Assembly (NCBI GenBank): GCA_019054805.1
Contig: JAHQIY010000008.1
Span: forward strand, 3,643,501 to 3,707,500
Source of the DNA: Brachionus manjavacas
Lineage: Eukaryota > Rotifera > Eurotatoria > Ploima > Brachionidae
Reading direction: 5' to 3'
DNA: 64,000 bases
A program made the translations under genes and the position numbers. Shown here piece after piece: positions 1 to 10,956 of this stretch. Each line of letters begins with the position of its first letter. The first letter of the stretch is position 1. Below the pieces are notes generated by a model. It ran no database searches. It worked only from the letters and a program-made list of their open reading frames with translations, and had not been told where the DNA came from.

Positions 1-3
1 TAC

Positions 4-3000
4 CTTTGTTATCTTTACACATTAAAATCAAGTGGTATGTTGGCTCAAATTTTTCTTCGTAACAGTAAGGTCCGCAGTAGTCAATAAGAATTTTTTTTTG
101 AATTGTATCAACTCGGAATCTTGGAATTTAAATAAAAATTGAAGTAAACATTTTTTAAATAAGCCTTGTAGGGGTCAAGTCAGTAAACATTTTATATTAA
201 ATTTTTTTTTTGTTTAAATAATGATTTTTACTTTTCTGATCCATCGCCCAGCAAGAAGCAATCGAGGCCTTGTAATCCATAAACGCCAATATCTTGATCA
301 GTGACATCGAATTTTAAAATCATTTGAGGTGACTTGTCAATTGTAAAATTTGAAACATAAATATAGTATACTTCTTGATTGAAAATGGGCCGGTTATCAT
401 TGGTATCTTGGACCCGCAAGGTCACAAACAAAGGTTGGCTAGTCATTTTTTTATCTGATTCCAGTTCTTGAGCAATTATCTTTATTGGAAAAAATTATTA
501 ACCAATTTTAAGTTTTTTATTTTATACTGAAATGTTTAAGTCTTTAAAGGCAACTCCACGGGAATCAAAATTTGGTCGAATGTTCAAGGTATCAAAATCA
601 AAAGGAACTGTGTTTATTAAATTTAAAGTTGATTTTGATTCTATCGTTTGATTTAGCTGAAAATACTCATCTAGTTTATTAATTCGGCACCCGGTTAAGG
701 AATTTTTTGGCTCATAACTATCTAATTCAAGTCTAAAAGTGGAATTTTCAGCAAAATCCTTATCAAAAAATATAAAATTTCGATCAATTGCTGAATTTAA
801 TATGATCAGTCCATGTTCATTCTCAATTATCGATGAATAAACCGGTTGAATTTGAGAATTTTCCATTGAAAAATTTTGATCTATTATTCCAAATTCAGGT
901 TTATTATCATTCAAATCTAATATCTGAATTGTAATCTGAACAAAAAAAAATTATTATTTTTTAATTTTAAAGAAAAAAGGCTGACTTTGGAAAAATTGAG
1001 CAAATTTCCTGTTATTCTATGTCTGATTGCTAACCAAAGATTGACAATACCATTTAAATTAAAAAATGTTTTGGAATCACGGTCTATTTTAAGTCGGGTA
1101 AATAAACGATTATTTTGATCAATGTAAAAGTATTTATTATTAAATTGGAAATCTATATCTAAAAAAAATAATATATTATAAAAAAATAATAATTTTACCA
1201 ATTTCTGATTTAATTTTTTTTTATTTTCTAGCTTTTTACTGTATTATCTTCTTTTTGTTTACCGTTAAAGAAATTTATGTCGAAAGTAAAGCATAAGAAG
1301 CTTTAAAGACCACATTCTATTCAATAATTTATTTAAATCGAAAAAAAATGATTAAATTTTATCTTATTGCCGGAAATTAACTTGTCACATCATGTCATCT
1401 AATTAATCTAATATCAAATAATAGGATCTGATATCAAACGATATCAGCTGATATCAGCAAATTTCTTGTTATTTTTGGCAGATTGAAGTTCATGATCAAA
1501 TGTAAATTTCAAATCAAAATTTTTAGTTTTTGATTTAAATAAAAAGATATTTTTTATCAATTTTTTAAAAATAAATGACATAACTTTATTAAAAATTATT
1601 TGCTTAATCAATAATTAGAAAGAAAATTATATGAATTTTTATCTGGAGTAAATTGAATTCTTAATCATTATTTTGAAATTTTACAATACAAAATTTAACT
1701 TTGTTTCGCCGTAATATAATTTAATTGATATTAAAATATCATTTAAAGCGTTTTTTAAGCCATAATTTGGATACCTAAATGTCGATTTTAAATTTTTCCT
1801 TAAAGTTTTCAAATAAAGGTTTTAGAAGAATCAATTAAAGGTAAATTAGAGAAAAAAAGATTTGTTATTTTTTTAATTAAAATAATAAACATCTTATTTT
1901 TAGTTTAAAAAAATAAAAAAAATATAATTTTATCATTTTTATTAAGATTTTTACCAATTAAATTTGATCATTTGATTATGATCATGAGCTTCAAGTTGCC
2001 GTTCTTTATCACAAATATTTACATTCATATATTTTACAATAAAATTCTTAAATCTTTTCTGGCAGAAGAGTACTAATAAGGACTGAACGGTTCAACATTT
2101 TTATAAATTTATCTTGTATGAAAATGATAAATAGAAACTTTTAAAAGCTACCTTGGTCTGAGATCCCTTCAGCTAAAAGTTCATCATAAGAAGATACAAT
2201 TGAAGCAAAGAATAGTTGATGGACAGTTCTATCATATGCATTGTTGAATTCTAATTGACCGATCAATGTATTCTGAAAAAAAAAATATAAAATAAAAATA
2301 AAATAAATTCTTTTTTACCGCAATTTGCTCTTCTGGAAGTGTAAAAAAAAGTGATTTTTCAGATAACCGAGCTGCTTTTTTTAAATTTGGCAAAACTCTT
2401 AATTTTAATGTTTTTCTTGTCGATTCAATTCCCCCATTCTATTACAGAAATATTAAAAAAAAATACTAATTATTCATAAGAATCATACTGATGCAATAAT
2501 TGTAAAAAAATAAATTGATTCACTAGAGTAGTCTAGTCTTTTGTTTAAAAGTATGTTTCCAAACCATTCGTTTGGGCTAGATTTGGCCTCATTTTTTACC
2601 AATTTAAAAATTTCACATGATCTCGAGTTAGAAGTTTGATCACAGGAAAGGGTTACGACTGCGTTCAATGGATAGGGATTACGTGCATTTATTTCATATA
2701 AAGACCCGTTTTTGTAAGTCAAATTAACTGGGTAATTATTTTGCTAAAAAGTTTTAAAAAAATAAATTTAAAGTATTTTCTATTAAAAAATTACCTCTTC
2801 AAGTTCAAGAAAAAATAACTTGTTTGTAATTATCGGAGGTTGTTTGGAATTGATGATTAGAAGTTTGCTCGAAAAAGCTAAAGTCCTGACACCGTTTGAG
2901 CAACTTATTTCAACCTTTTTTTGATAACTAGGGCTGTGAAAATTTGGTGCTAGCCTTGCTATCAAGTAAATTCTTCCATCATTTTTATCAACATCGAATT

Positions 3001-3248
3001 CGCTAGATTTGATTGAATATTCGATCTTATTGTTATTTATATCCACAGCTTTTATATAAGAAACATTGCTCCTCAAACCTTTGACAATTTTTGATCAATT
3101 TTGAAAAAATATTTGGTAACTTTAGAGTACTTGGATTAAGACCAGTTTCAAATGATTCTCCATCCAGAGTTTTTGTAAAATAAAAGTCTTCTTGTGCATT
3201 AATTCCCAAAAAGTTTATTAAAATTAGAAAAAAAGCAAAATATTTCAT
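4..3248 (-). CDS. Cadherin-repeat transmembrane receptor (protocadherin-like), 5' part, 8 exons, one frameshift
   Basis: Cadherins are calcium-dependent adhesion receptors. I place exons at 2795-3248, 2489-2743, 2319-2438, 2152-2272, 986-1158, 528-935, 232-479 and 4-119, all minus, with GT-AG introns of 46-112 bp except one of 993 bp (1159-2151). All splice phases agree. The start at 3248 gives a signal peptide (MKYFAFFLILINFLGINAQ). Cadherin inter-repeat calcium motifs are visible: LDLNDNKPEF in exon 6 and DTNDNRPIF in exon 7. Repeat-core motifs such as DVDKNDGRIYL (exon 1) and ASNGGIEST across the exon 2/3 join fit the family. About 630 codons lie in the window, and transmembrane and cytoplasmic parts must lie beyond the left edge. 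Exon 1 needs one base removed in the T run at 3088-3092 to join the signal-peptide frame to the repeat frame. The exact cadherin subfamily is not determined. Confidence 0.85.
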
Positions 3249-3260
3249 TTTTAGAAGCAA

Positions 3261-3747
3261 TTTCTAATGAACTGAACTGGTTTGAGCCAGGTTGAAATCA
3301 AATTTTCGTGTTGCCAACTTTAATTAGGATCATTTGAATTGGGACATCATAAATTGATATTATCATGATTTTTGAGTCGAATAAATAGCCCATCAATTTA
3401 TATGGTCAATAGTTGTTTAAATAAAATGTAAAATTGCTCAAGTGTATCAGGTCGATTTTAATTGCTTTGGTTTGTACCAAATTTGAGTTCGAAATTATTG
3501 CAGGCAATCTTTATTTTGGTTTCTCAATTAAAAATTAAAAAAAGTAAGACTGGATATTTTTGGCTAAAAAGCTTTCTCTTGAAATTATTAAAATTTTTGA
3601 TGTTATTTAAATAAAAGGAAAAAATCAAATTTATTTGTTTTAACAATTTTATTTCAATAAAGAACTACACTTTTTTTTACAAATTTTTTTACAATTACAT
3701 TTAATCATCAAAATTCAAATATTAAAGAAAAAAAGTAAATGAATGTC
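3261..3747. other. Intergenic, no feature recognised
   Basis: AT-rich spacer between the cadherin start and a MULE remnant. I see no coding signal, RNA gene or clear repeat in it. Confidence 0.5.
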
Positions 3748-4352
3748 TTAGGAGAATATAAAAATGTATTTTATTTTTTGCTTGGTGTAAAGAACTGTTA
3801 AAATTTGTGTTGGCAATCGATTGATAAGCGATGAAGACTCTGATTCATTTTTGCTATCAAGAATTATTAATATTTGTTCGATTAATTGCCTGTTTTTGAG
3901 AGTACGGTCGAAGATTTTGACACAATGAAATTTGCACAAATATATGGCAGCTGATTGAAAATGTTGCTTGAGAAGTTGCCACTCTGTTAGATCTTTGTCA
4001 ATCATGATAGCCTTGGTGCTACTTATATGTGTTGATACATTGTAAACGCTCGTATGCAATTATAGCAAAAGGTACTATTTGTGAATTTCCATTTGAATCT
4101 CTGACTACGAACAAATAAACTGGATAGTTGTTCCGATTTAATGAGTATGTACCATCAATAAAAACAATTTCGGGGTACTTGTTGAAAGTGTCTTTCATAC
4201 TCAACATATTCATATTGCGAGGGTTCGTCTTTGACAAATCTACTTGCAGCTTTGGAAAATATTTCGAATTTATTATCACAATAAGTCTTGAATTCTTCAT
4301 CGAATTCAGCAAAAAATGAGAATTTTTCATTCAAAGAAATTTTGATGGACAT
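3748..4352 (-). pseudogene. MULE/ZSWIM-type transposase, catalytic-core fragment, frames broken
   Basis: Three overlapping minus frames together resemble the RNase H-like core of Mutator-like or ZSWIM transposases. The first (4352-4155) carries FAEFDEEFKTYCDNKFEIF. The second has the core strand FIDGTYSLNRNNYPVYLFVV with the first catalytic Asp, followed by DSNGNSQIVPFAII. The third has a typical second-Asp block, IMIDKDLTEW, and then LCKFHCVKIF with the family's C-x2-H. The frame changes near 4240 and again near 4040, and sequence is missing at the second junction, so the copy is dead. No terminal repeats were found. It could instead be a decayed domesticated ZSWIM gene. Confidence 0.6.
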
Positions 4353-4699
4353 GATAATTTTTAGAGCAATTGGAAAGAATTTTTTTTATCTTTTATAAAA
4401 GGTATTATTAAGATTCAATAATTGACTGTTTTCTAATTAATTTGCCAATTAGAAGTTCATTAATTATTTAATTAATAACAAAATTCAAAGTAATCAATTA
4501 ATTATCTTTATGCAGTGCTTTCTTGTGAAAGATATTTTATCTTCAAAAAATTAACCATACTAGGTAGAGATAATTATCTGTAGTAAGACAACTCAGCGCA
4601 AAAATATTTTTTCTTTACGCGGCCATACCCATAAAAATATCCAGCAAAATATCCAGCAAAATATAATAGCATAATACCCTTTTAAATTAATAATTGTTT

Positions 4700-5345
4700 T
4701 TATAATACAAGTATAAACTTGGTGGTGTTTTTATTTTGACAAATTGTTAATGAATGAATACATACTAATAGAATTAAATAGCCAAAATTCAATTCTGATA
4801 AGATTCTTTTTAGTAGTAGCAGTGGTAATCTTGCTTTGAAAATATTGAGACTACTAGCGTTTACTATACTGTCCGGCAGCTGATTCCAAATTGTGGATAC
4901 CCTCTTAGTGAAAAAGTGTATTCTTGCACTGACCGACGAGTGAAAGCCGTTGATTTCACGTGAAGTGAAACTTTGTGACCTTACCCGCCTTTTATAGCCT
5001 TTTGTCGAGGCCGCAGGAACCTCTTGAATGACGCTTGATGTAAGATACGGTCTTTGATACCAGTCAATACGCTCGAGCTCATTCAATGACTTGAAAAATT
5101 GAATTAAACCACTTTTTTTGCGCCTGAGATCAAGTGATCGAGATTTTGTTTTATTTAAGGAAACGATCGTTGTATTTAAGATTTCTATTAGTGTTAGGTA
5201 TTTCGAGGCTCTTCGTTGGACCTTCTCAAGCATGATCGAATGCGCAGCTTTGGGTGGGTTCCGCACCGGGATCGCAAATTCCAAGTAGGGTCTTACGTAT
5301 GTCGTGTAGAGAGTGACCCACAGGTTTCGGTCGATTTTGAAATTA
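4700..5345 (-). mobile_element. Non-LTR retrotransposon (CR1/jockey-like LINE), 3' end of the reverse transcriptase ORF
   Basis: The minus-strand frame encodes only the C-terminal part of a LINE reverse transcriptase: LYTTYVRPYLEFAIPVRNP, EKVQRRASKYL, RRKKSGLIQFFKSL and RVSTIWNQLPDSIVNASS. These are the standard thumb-region motifs after the catalytic domain. The catalytic palm is absent, so this is a 5'-truncated, inactive copy. Just downstream at about 4637-4665 there is a short tandem repeat of ATCCAGCAAAAT units. The upstream limit is placed where similarity stops, near 5345. Confidence 0.75.
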
Positions 5346-5747
5346 TAAAAATTAAAATAATTTAAACAACAGCGAACTTGCATACAAAAAAGTTTTTAAT
5401 TGATTCTTGTTCTGAACATATGGTGCATAAGTTTTGGTAAAATTTCTCAAAAATTCAGTTTCATTTAAATTCGTTTTGATAAAAATGAGATAAATTTTTT
5501 TAATTTTATGAGTTATTCCTAAACATCGAAACATGCTAATGTGACATACCGATTTAAAAAAAAAAATCCTTAAAATAAGTTCTAAATTTCCTCCAAAAAT
5601 TTTTCAAATATATTCTAAATATTAACACTACTTTCGTCATTAATTCTAAATCGGAAATACATAAAAATAAAATGTTGAGTTTTTTAAATTTAAAAATTTT
5701 ACAATTAAATTAGAAAACTGAGCTGAAATTTTTTTCCACAATCAAAA

Positions 5748-6740
5748 ATGGAATTAGCAAACAATTCGATTCATTTAAACAGTACTTTACAGTCAAGCAA
5801 CAAAGAAAATACATTATTTACTAAAATATTCATTTACTTTTTTTCTTTAATATTCGAAATTTTATGTTTAAAAGTAATATTAAGGGTTAAAAAAAATCTA
5901 TTGAGAATTGAATATTACATTCTCATTAGTATGAATTTAGTTTTTGTCTTGATAAAAATTAAAATAACTGTGGACGAATATTTGTCAAAAGAGAAAAAAA
6001 TCATAGATCAATATTTTTGTTTAATCTTATTTTCGTTTAATTTTTTAAACATAGAATTCTTTTCTTTATTGTTTTTGTATTCTATTTTTCATTTAAATTG
6101 TATCAAAATATCCCAGTGTCTAAATAATTTAAAAGAATTGTTACAAAAATTAAAATATTTTTTAATCTATTTAATTTTAATCGCATTTCTCAGTTTTTCA
6201 ATGTATTTTTTTTATGGTTTTTTTTTTAGGAAAATTTTTTTTGCAGTCAACGATTCGAACAACAATTGCTATTGTTATTATTCTTTAAAGAATAAAAATG
6301 ATAAATTGTATGCTTTATTATCCTTTGGTGTTCAGATGATACCAGCACTAATGTCGTTTCTAAACTACGGATTCTGTCAAATATTTTTGATTAAGCGAAT
6401 TTTTTTTTTGGAGTCAAATTTAATTCAACAGCAGCGAGACAAAAAAAATTCTAAAATAATCCTGAAATTTTTTATTTTTTCTCTTTTGTCAAGCTTAACT
6501 GTGTTTTGCTGGATTATCGATGTATTTCAAACAATATTTGAATTCGAATTTTTGATTGATTTCAGAATATATCTAAGGAATTTAAGTATTTATTTTTCAC
6601 TTTTAAATCCTTTAACTTTACTATTCGTTAATCATAAACTAAAAGAAGAGTTTTTTGAAATTATTCAAAACAACTTTTTTTTCTTTTTAAAAAAAAAAAT
6701 AAAATTGTCATTTGCTAAAAAAAAGATTGTGGAAAATTAA
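5748..6740 (+). CDS. Putative seven-transmembrane receptor, orphan, copy 1
   Basis: A 330-residue single-exon protein with a short N-terminal stretch bearing N-glycosylation sequons (NNS, NST) and about seven hydrophobic segments. The last segment contains NPLTLLFVNHKLKEEF, which resembles the NPxxY end of helix 7 and an amphipathic helix 8 in rhodopsin-like GPCRs. No DRY motif follows helix 3. An intracellular loop near residues 225-250 (QQRDKKNSKIILKFF) is shared with the neighbouring gene, so the two are tandem paralogues 154 bp apart. A chemosensory or peptide receptor role is inference from topology. Ligand and subfamily cannot be assigned. Confidence 0.65.
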   Translation: MELANNSIHLNSTLQSSNKENTLFTKIFIYFFSLIFEILCLKVILRVKKNLLRIEYYILISMNLVFVLIKIKITVDEYLSKEKKIIDQYFCLILFSFNFLNIEFFSLLFLYSIFHLNCIKISQCLNNLKELLQKLKYFLIYLILIAFLSFSMYFFYGFFFRKIFFAVNDSNNNCYCYYSLKNKNDKLYALLSFGVQMIPALMSFLNYGFCQIFLIKRIFFLESNLIQQQRDKKNSKIILKFFIFSLLSSLTVFCWIIDVFQTIFEFEFLIDFRIYLRNLSIYFSLLNPLTLLFVNHKLKEEFFEIIQNNFFFFLKKKIKLSFAKKKIVEN

Positions 6741-6894
6741 TGAAAATTTAATCGATCATTAATTTGTAATTTGATAGACTAGTTTACTCACGTTAAACAA
6801 GCTGTAATTTTTATATTTTTAATTTTGAAATATTTAATTTTTTTCTTAAAAAGATTGAGCTTAGTTTTCAAAAATAAAAAATAATTTAAATAAA

Positions 6895-7830
6895 ATGAAA
6901 TTTCATGAAAAGGTTCTTATAAATGTAAGTTTAAACAATCAAACAACAAATTTTAATCGTGAGACTGAACTAAGTAAATTTTACTTTTTAATTTCATTTA
7001 TTTTTGATTTTCTATTTGCGTTTATAATTTTAAAGACTAAAACGAAATTAAATAAAATCGAGTTTATCATACTTATTTTTACATGGATCTCATTAATCGC
7101 AATAAAAATAAGAATGACTTTTGTAATTTTTTTGACAGATGACAACTATTTAAATCAATGTCGAAAATTTTGCATTACTATTTTTTCAACATCATCAATA
7201 GACATAGAGTATTATTTGATTTTGTTCTATTATTCATTATATCATTTATCATTTTTGAATCGGTCAACATTTTTAAAAAATTTAAATTATTTTATTAGTA
7301 AATCTCTCATTTTTTATGGATGTTTATTAGTAACATTTTTAACAATGGTAATTGGACTGGTTTGCTATGCGGTCTACTATCAAGATGTTTTATTTATAAA
7401 TAATCTCAACAGATCAGATTGCTTGGCATATAGTTTGAAATCATCTACAAGTTTAATTTTGGTGATTTTGTACTCATCTTCTGCTTTTTTGTCTATTTTT
7501 GTCTACATTCTATCACAAATTTATTTAATAAAACGTTTAATTGTGAAAGATATTGGAAAAAACCAACGTGACAAAAAAAATTTGAGAATTATTTTCAAAT
7601 TTTTTTTTTATTCTATCCTTTCGAGCATTGTTTTTGTCTCAGCCATTGTACATTTCATTAATACTTTTGGGAATAAATCTAAATCAAAGGCTTTAAATGT
7701 TATGCTTTATATTTTAAATACAATTATCTGTGTTCAGACATTGGTTTTTATTTTTTTACATGAAAAGCTTAGAAAAACTCTAATTAAATTTTTGAAAAAT
7801 ACTTATTTGATTTTCAAAAAGTTTTTTTAA
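6895..7830 (+). CDS. Putative seven-transmembrane receptor, orphan, copy 2
   Basis: A 311-residue single-exon multipass protein, paralogous to the gene just upstream on the same strand. Shared landmarks include IEYYLILFYYSLYHL in helix 3, NQRDKKNLRIIFKFFFYS in the third intracellular loop and SILSSIVFVSA in helix 6. The N terminus has glycosylation sequons (NVS, NQT). Helix 7 is degenerate relative to copy 1: it keeps FLHEKLRKTLIKFL but lacks the NP pair. It is intact, with no stops or frameshifts, so a functional fast-evolving receptor is likely; the receptor call itself rests on topology. Confidence 0.6.
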   Translation: MKFHEKVLINVSLNNQTTNFNRETELSKFYFLISFIFDFLFAFIILKTKTKLNKIEFIILIFTWISLIAIKIRMTFVIFLTDDNYLNQCRKFCITIFSTSSIDIEYYLILFYYSLYHLSFLNRSTFLKNLNYFISKSLIFYGCLLVTFLTMVIGLVCYAVYYQDVLFINNLNRSDCLAYSLKSSTSLILVILYSSSAFLSIFVYILSQIYLIKRLIVKDIGKNQRDKKNLRIIFKFFFYSILSSIVFVSAIVHFINTFGNKSKSKALNVMLYILNTIICVQTLVFIFLHEKLRKTLIKFLKNTYLIFKKFF

Positions 7831-8199
7831 ATAAATCGTCTAAAAAATTAATTTTCAATTTAATTCAAAAATTTTATGGTGAACTTATAATTACAACATT
7901 CTGTGTATAACTCTTTAGTTAAAAAAAATACAAAAATTAATATTAATAAATTTTAAATGAATGGATTTTTTCTCATAATTAACGAGAAAATTGACATATA
8001 GCAAAAAATAAAAAAATTTTTTGAAAATTTTACCCAAGGTTTTAACTTTTTTCCGTAAAATTTCTTTAATTTCAAAAAATGTGCAAAATTTGCTAATTAG
8101 AAATTCAGAGAGGCCGATTAATATCGAAATCTCAAAATTTGAATAAATAACCCAAATTTTTTTATTTTTTCCCCAAATATTTAATAAAATTCCCTAATT
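7831..8199. other. Intergenic, no feature recognised
   Basis: AT-rich spacer between the receptor pair and the MITE. No gene or repeat recognised. Confidence 0.5.
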
Positions 8200-8208
8200 A
8201 TAAGGATT

Positions 8209-8751
8209 GGATGTCGTGTTTTGGCAACAAAAAATCTGCTTTCTTCACCCAAAAAAAAAGATTATCACAACCAAACCGTAAAAAAAAAATTTGGGTTGTG
8301 GCATTCTTTTTTTTGGGTGTTTTGCTCTTTTTCAGAAGAACTTTATTTTTGCGATTATTATATTTTTACATTATTTTAATACATGCAAAAAACATTTTAA
8401 ATTTGAAAACATTTAAACTATTAGGAAAAAAGATTTCAAAAGTGAACAATTATGCCGAAAATTCTTCCATTCGAATTAATTTCTAAGTTTTCTAATTACG
8501 ATGAATATAATTCCTATGCTGTTTTTCAGCACCCAATTCCAAAAATTTTTTGGGTGTAGAAAGAAGATTTTTTGTTGTCAAAAGGTTTTTACCTTTTTTT
8601 TGAGTGTAAATATCATTTTTCATTTGATTTATAAATAAATTTATTCATTTTTCAAAAATTGAGTACTTTTGATCAGGAATTTTTTTTTGGTTATGAAAAT
8701 CTTTTTTTTGGGTGTAGAAAGCAGATTTTTTGTTGTCAAAAGGTTTTTACC
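8209..8751. mobile_element. 543-bp MITE with about 48-bp terminal inverted repeats and 9-bp target duplication (MULE-like)
   Basis: The two ends are inverted copies of each other. The left end starts GGATGTCGTGTTTTGGCAAC and the right end, read inward on the minus strand, starts GGTAAAAACCTTTTGACAAC. Both continue with an identical AAAAAATCTGCTTTCT and then a CACCCAAAAAA block. Immediately outside, ATAAGGATT occurs at 8200-8208 and again at 8752-8760, a perfect 9-bp target duplication. Nine-bp duplications with long inverted repeats are typical of Mutator-like (MULE) elements, and MULE transposase remnants occur elsewhere in the window. The interior has no transposase, so the element is non-autonomous. 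A 91-codon frame across the left end (8211-8486) is an accident of the repeat. Confidence 0.85.
8546..8593 (-). repeat. Internal second copy of the MITE right terminal repeat
   Basis: This block repeats the right terminal repeat (8704-8751) almost base for base, with one clear substitution (AAGAAG for AAGCAG). It lies 158 bp upstream in the same orientation. The right arm of the element therefore carries a tandem-duplicated terminus. Confidence 0.8.
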
Positions 8752-8760
8752 ATAAGGATT

Positions 8761-9841
8761 ATACAATAAAAAAAATAATAAGAACTGAAAATAAATAAAA
8801 TTTATCTATTGAAACATATTGAAACCTGTTCTTAAAAAAACGAAAACTAATTCATGGCAAAGTATTTTAACTTTTTAACTTTTAATTTTACATTAATTAT
8901 AAAACAAAAATAAAATTAAAAATTTCATGTAATGCTTTGATTGCTACCTTATCAATTAATCTTATTTTTCGGAACCTATCATTACTTGGACATTTAAAAC
9001 CTATAATTTATTATCTCAAATTTTCTATCATATTTTAATTTAAAATATGTCAATTAAAAAAAAAGCATTTTTTTAATTTTAAAATAATTTTTAATCCTCT
9101 TTTTTAAATTTAGGTAAATTAGTTTGTCAAGAAAAAAAATAATGTGATATTCAAACTAAATTTCTCATTCGGAAATATCGTTTATTACATCTTGATCATT
9201 TTTTAAGGTCTTATAATCTTACATTCATTCATATCAGTTCAACCATTTCTATTGTTTAGGTGATTTAGTGACTTCTAATCTTTGTAAGAATTTTTTTCCT
9301 TTCAAAAACTTTTTAATAACATACAGAACCTATTTTATTTGTTTTGAGTATTCAAGTTCATTTTTTAGCTTACCAAATATTAATAAAAGTCTAACGCAGA
9401 GACTAGGTAAAAAAATAAAAAATGATTTAGTTAAAGAACGAGGTAAAAATTAAAAATCATTCTAGCGAATTATTAATTCACTGAATTAATTGAATTTTAT
9501 TTAAATAAATAAATTAAATCAAAAAGATTAAATGAATTTTTTTTTTGTAAATTTAATTTTCAATGATATTTTACTCTTAATTTTACAAAAATTTACTTCA
9601 AAATAGTAATTTTTTTTCTAAATATACAGTAAAAAAAAGAGATTTATCAATTAAAATCATATCAATTCCAAGCTGACTTATAAGAAAAAAGATTTTCAGA
9701 GAAAGCTAGAATTCAATTTAGAATAAAGCTATTCTATAATTTTTGTAATAAATAGTAAATTTAAATGCGACAAAAATCTGGTAAAAAAGTAATTTTATTA
9801 TACAAAAAATCTCTTTATGAAGACTGTAAAATCAAGCTATT
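8761..9841. other. Intergenic, no feature recognised
   Basis: AT-rich spacer between the MITE and the SOUL gene. Only short chance reading frames are seen, such as the 61-codon frame at 9268-9453. Confidence 0.5.
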
Positions 9842-10474
9842 TTAATTAATTTTTTTCAGCCAAACTTCATTAGTTCTATTAATAGGCTTAAACGGCGGAT
9901 CATATCCGGCAGTCATCATATTTACAGTATCGTAATTTTTGGCTTCGTCACCCAGAGCCTTAATAAGTAGGTCTCTTTGTTTCAGGTAGTCGTCTGTTGT
10001 AGGATATCCACCAAATTTAATTACTGCAACTGTCATCTCGGGCTCCTCTCTTAAAAAAGTGTCTGAGCTTGACGGAACTGGAGTTTCGTCCTTTTTTTCA
10101 ATAGGTACAAAAAAACCCATTGTCATTTTTACCTGAGAAGTTGGTGCTATCATATCATTACTATTGTATGCTACTGTTACTGGAGAAGTCATTGAGATTT
10201 TTTCTTTATTTTGATTTTCACCGCTTATGTAGTTAAAAAGTTTGTAAAACATTTTTGTTTGATAGTCTGATTTGTAGTGATCAGCTTCACCTTCCATTGT
10301 AGTAGATACCCATTTTGTGGGTGCGTATTTTCTTATCTCCATGCTGTCACCAAGGGTCTTGATTACTTCATATTTAGGCCTCTCGATATCAACACCAAAA
10401 GCATTTTTTATCGTCTTTATAAAACTCATATTTAAAATTAAGAATAGAATTAAAAATTTTAAATTTGAATTCAT
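9842..10474 (-). CDS. SOUL-family heme-binding protein, secreted or endomembrane form
   Basis: SOUL/HEBP proteins bind heme or related tetrapyrroles. The 210-residue product has a hydrophobic N-terminal signal (FLILFLILNMSFI). It then shows the family hallmarks: PKYEVIKTLGDSMEIRKYAP at the domain start, FYKLFNYISGENQNKEKISM followed by TSPV, VKMTMGFFVP, the VAVIKFGGYPTTDDY strand, and the C-terminal YDPPFKPINRTNEVWL. Length and motif order match a complete single-domain member. I chose the ATG at 10474 over the in-frame ATG at 10501 because a TATATAAA box lies only 20 nt upstream of the latter, and because the 10474 start puts the signal peptide at the extreme N terminus. The gene has a single exon. 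Heme binding itself is not provable from sequence. Confidence 0.9.
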   Translation of the reverse strand: MNSNLKFLILFLILNMSFIKTIKNAFGVDIERPKYEVIKTLGDSMEIRKYAPTKWVSTTMEGEADHYKSDYQTKMFYKLFNYISGENQNKEKISMTSPVTVAYNSNDMIAPTSQVKMTMGFFVPIEKKDETPVPSSSDTFLREEPEMTVAVIKFGGYPTTDDYLKQRDLLIKALGDEAKNYDTVNMMTAGYDPPFKPINRTNEVWLKKIN

Positions 10475-10520
10475 ATTTATTTGAATGATATTATGCAACA
10501 TAAATCATGATTTATTTGAA

Positions 10521-10528
10521 TTTATATA
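10521..10528 (-). promoter_or_regulatory. TATA box of the SOUL gene
   Basis: TATATAAA on the minus strand, 47 bp upstream of the chosen ATG (10474). The spacing predicts transcription starting near 10495, which favours that start codon. Confidence 0.55.
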
Positions 10529-10673
10529 AGCATGCACGGGTTTGGTACATATTCCAATTTATGTAAGAAAAAATGTCTATTTTTGGTGAATTTTTTAAAA
10601 GGAGTTCAAAATAACTTGAATGACAAAATGAAGTAAATGAATAAATTAAGAAAATTTTTGATTAAAATAAAAA

Positions 10674-10746
10674 AGCCCCAGGCGAGAATCGAACTCGCGA
10701 CCCCTAGTTTACGAGACTAGTGCTCTAACCTCTGAGCTACAAGGGC
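10674..10746 (-). tRNA. tRNA-Thr (anticodon CGT)
   Basis: A 73-nt cloverleaf with 5' acceptor strand GCCCTTG, D arm GCTCAGAGGTTAGAGC, anticodon stem CTAGT/ACTAG closing loop CTCGTAA (anticodon CGT), and T arm GCGAG-TTCGATT-CTCGC. A run of T follows the 3' end on the minus strand as a Pol III terminator. It is identical to the copy at 10957-11029 in opposite orientation. Confidence 0.95.
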
Positions 10747-10956
10747 GTTATGTTTTTCAACAACTTATTTCAAAGCTAACAAAAACAAAAAGCTTTTTAA
10801 AAATTAATTTATGAAATTAAATGTTTAAATATATAATTTTAAGATGAAGTTTAAAAATAATTTGTTAAATTTATCTTTTTGAATTCAACTGGAATTTTTT
10901 AATCGATTTTAAAAAGTATTTCGTTTAGTGTCAAGATTAAATAAAATGAATCAGGA

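Noticed and set aside
8211-8486. 91-codon plus-strand frame
   Set aside because: It begins within the MITE left terminal repeat and is low-complexity Phe/Leu/Lys text explained by the element.
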